A stretch of DNA of 7,366 bases from Burkholderiales bacterium (lineage in GTDB: Bacteria; Pseudomonadota; Gammaproteobacteria; Burkholderiales; Burkholderiaceae_C), in contig CANFYD010000176.1 in NCBI GenBank assembly GCA_947450745.1, forward strand, positions 1 to 7,366, in the 5' to 3' direction. The notes below the pieces were generated by a model. That model was not told where the DNA came from and ran no database searches. It worked only from the letters and a program-made list of their open reading frames with translations. Both the position numbers and the translations under genes were made by a program. Position 1 is the first letter of the stretch. Each line of letters opens with the position of its first letter. Below are positions 6,322 to 7,366 of the stretch, in pieces.

Positions 6322-7366
6322 ACGCCCTGATCGCCCAGCTGCAAGCCCTGTTCGGCCCGCGCGCCGCGCTGTTGAGCGCGATGGGCGCGCCGCTGGCAGT
6401 GATCCTGATCCTGGCGATGATGGTGCTGCCGCTGCCGCCGTTTGCGCTGGACCTGATGTTCACTTTCAACATCGCGCTGGCCGTGATGATCATGATGGTG
6501 GCCGCGCAAATGGTGCGGCCGCTGGACTTTGCGGCCTTCCCGTCGGTGCTGCTGCTGGCCACGCTGATGCGCTTGTCGCTGAACGTGGCTTCTACCCGCG
6601 TCGTTTTGCTGGAAGGCCACACCGGCACCGGCGCGGCCGGCAAGGTGATCGAGTCGTTCGGACATTTCCTGATCGGCGGCAACTTCGCCGTCGGCTTGAT
6701 CGTTTTTGCGATTCTGGTGGTGATCAACTTCATCGTGGTCACCAAGGGTGCCGAGCGCATTGCCGAAGTTGGCGCGCGCTTCACCTTGGACGCGATGCCG
6801 GGCAAACAGATGGCGGTGGACGCCGACTTGAACGCCGGCCTGATCGACGAAAAGGAGGCCAAACGCCGCCGCGTCGAGCTGGGCGACGAGGCGGACTTCT
6901 TCGGGTCGATGGACGGCGCGAGCAAATTTGTGCGCGGCGACGCGGTCGCCGGCATGCTGATTCTGGTCATCAACATCATCGGCGGCTTCATCATCGGCGT
7001 GGCTCAGCACGGCTTGAGCGCCGGGCAGTCGGCCGACACCTATGTGCTGCTGGCGGTCGGTGATGCACTGGTGGCGCAGATCCCGGCGCTGCTGATCTCG
7101 GTGGCAGCGGCGATGGTGGTGTCGCGTGTGGGCACCGACAAAGACATCGGCAGCCAGATCGGCCGCCAGGTCTTTGGCTCGGTCAAGGCGCTGGCCATCA
7201 CCTCCGGCGTGATCGGCCTGCTGGGCTTGATCCCCGGCATGCCGCATCTGGTGTTCCTGTTGATTTCCGGCGGCATGGGCTATCTGGCCTGGTGGCTGCG
7301 CACGCGTGAACAGCAAGCGGAGCGAACGGCGCAGGCGGCCCCGGCGGCCAACGCGGTGCCGGCTCC
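6318..7366 (+). CDS. flhA: Flagellar biosynthesis protein FlhA, N-terminal half (cut by window)
   Basis: Main export-gate protein of the flagellar type III apparatus; the membrane half helps couple proton flow to protein export and the missing cytoplasmic half docks chaperone-substrate complexes. 349 full codons are present of about 690-700 usual for the family. The start is the ATG overlapping the flhB stop. Hydrophobic segments begin around residues 22-41 and 46-64. The FHIPEP-family motif RLSLNVASTR is at 85-94. The conserved cytoplasmic loop is present (AEVGARFTLDAMPGKQMAVD and MDGASKFVRGDAVAG, with D199), followed by more membrane segments including LVAQIPALLISVAAAMVVSR and the TDKDIG loop. 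The frame ends in an Ala/Pro-rich stretch, the start of the linker to the cytoplasmic domain. No frameshift or missing key residue is seen. Confidence 0.97.
   Translation, partial: MNALIAQLQALFGPRAALLSAMGAPLAVILILAMMVLPLPPFALDLMFTFNIALAVMIMMVAAQMVRPLDFAAFPSVLLLATLMRLSLNVASTRVVLLEGHTGTGAAGKVIESFGHFLIGGNFAVGLIVFAILVVINFIVVTKGAERIAEVGARFTLDAMPGKQMAVDADLNAGLIDEKEAKRRRVELGDEADFFGSMDGASKFVRGDAVAGMLILVINIIGGFIIGVAQHGLSAGQSADTYVLLAVGDALVAQIPALLISVAAAMVVSRVGTDKDIGSQIGRQVFGSVKALAITSGVIGLLGLIPGMPHLVFLLISGGMGYLAWWLRTREQQAERTAQAAPAANAVPA

Noticed and set aside
6243..7316. Minus-strand open frame of 357 codons over flhA
   Set aside because: Composition dominated by His, Gln, Asp and Arg, the mirror image of a hydrophobic membrane-protein gene; flhA on the plus strand is certain.
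1..7366. Mobile elements, CRISPR arrays, tRNA or rRNA genes
   Set aside because: No transposase, terminal inverted repeats, spaced repeat array or conserved RNA sequence was seen; nearly all of the window is explained by three genes and one promoter region.

Overview
The window is GC-rich proteobacterial DNA holding two divergent transcription units around a 468-base, partly AT-rich intergenic region. The flagellar export genes flhB and flhA, the FlhB N-terminus and the MASE1/multi-PAS kinase style best fit a motile betaproteobacterium, probably of the order Burkholderiales. That placement is inference from remembered protein style, not from a search.

Left part, minus strand (1-4653): one uninterrupted reading frame of 1551 codons that runs off the left edge without a stop. 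It encodes a giant membrane-bound hybrid histidine kinase. Domains in order are a MASE1 membrane sensor, four PAS domains, a coiled linker, HisKA, HATPase_c, two receiver domains and an Hpt domain, followed by an Ala/Pro-rich tail cut by the window. Every phospho-transfer residue can be seen (H863, D1150, D1294, H1455), so the protein looks like a complete His-Asp-Asp-His relay. Its final partner regulator is not in the window. The many plus-strand open frames over this gene are antisense shadows.

Middle (4654-5121): non-coding as far as can be judged, and the place where signals of interest concentrate. It contains a perfect TATAAT hexamer, a 12-base direct repeat loosely resembling an FlhDC half-site, an inverted repeat overlapping one repeat copy, an 18-base dyad, and a sigma-28-like promoter with the exact 11-base spacing shortly before flhB.

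Right part, plus strand (5122-7366): complete flhB (399 codons, NPTH autocleavage site at N269-P270) overlaps flhA by the usual ATGA. flhA is cut by the right edge after 349 codons, which covers its membrane half and the start of the linker. Together they form the export gate and substrate-specificity switch of the flagellar type III secretion apparatus.

I see no mobile element, CRISPR array, tRNA or rRNA, and no clear evidence of a wholly new system. The best candidates for a second look are the control elements in the divergent promoter region and a possible link between the giant phosphorelay kinase and flagellar expression.
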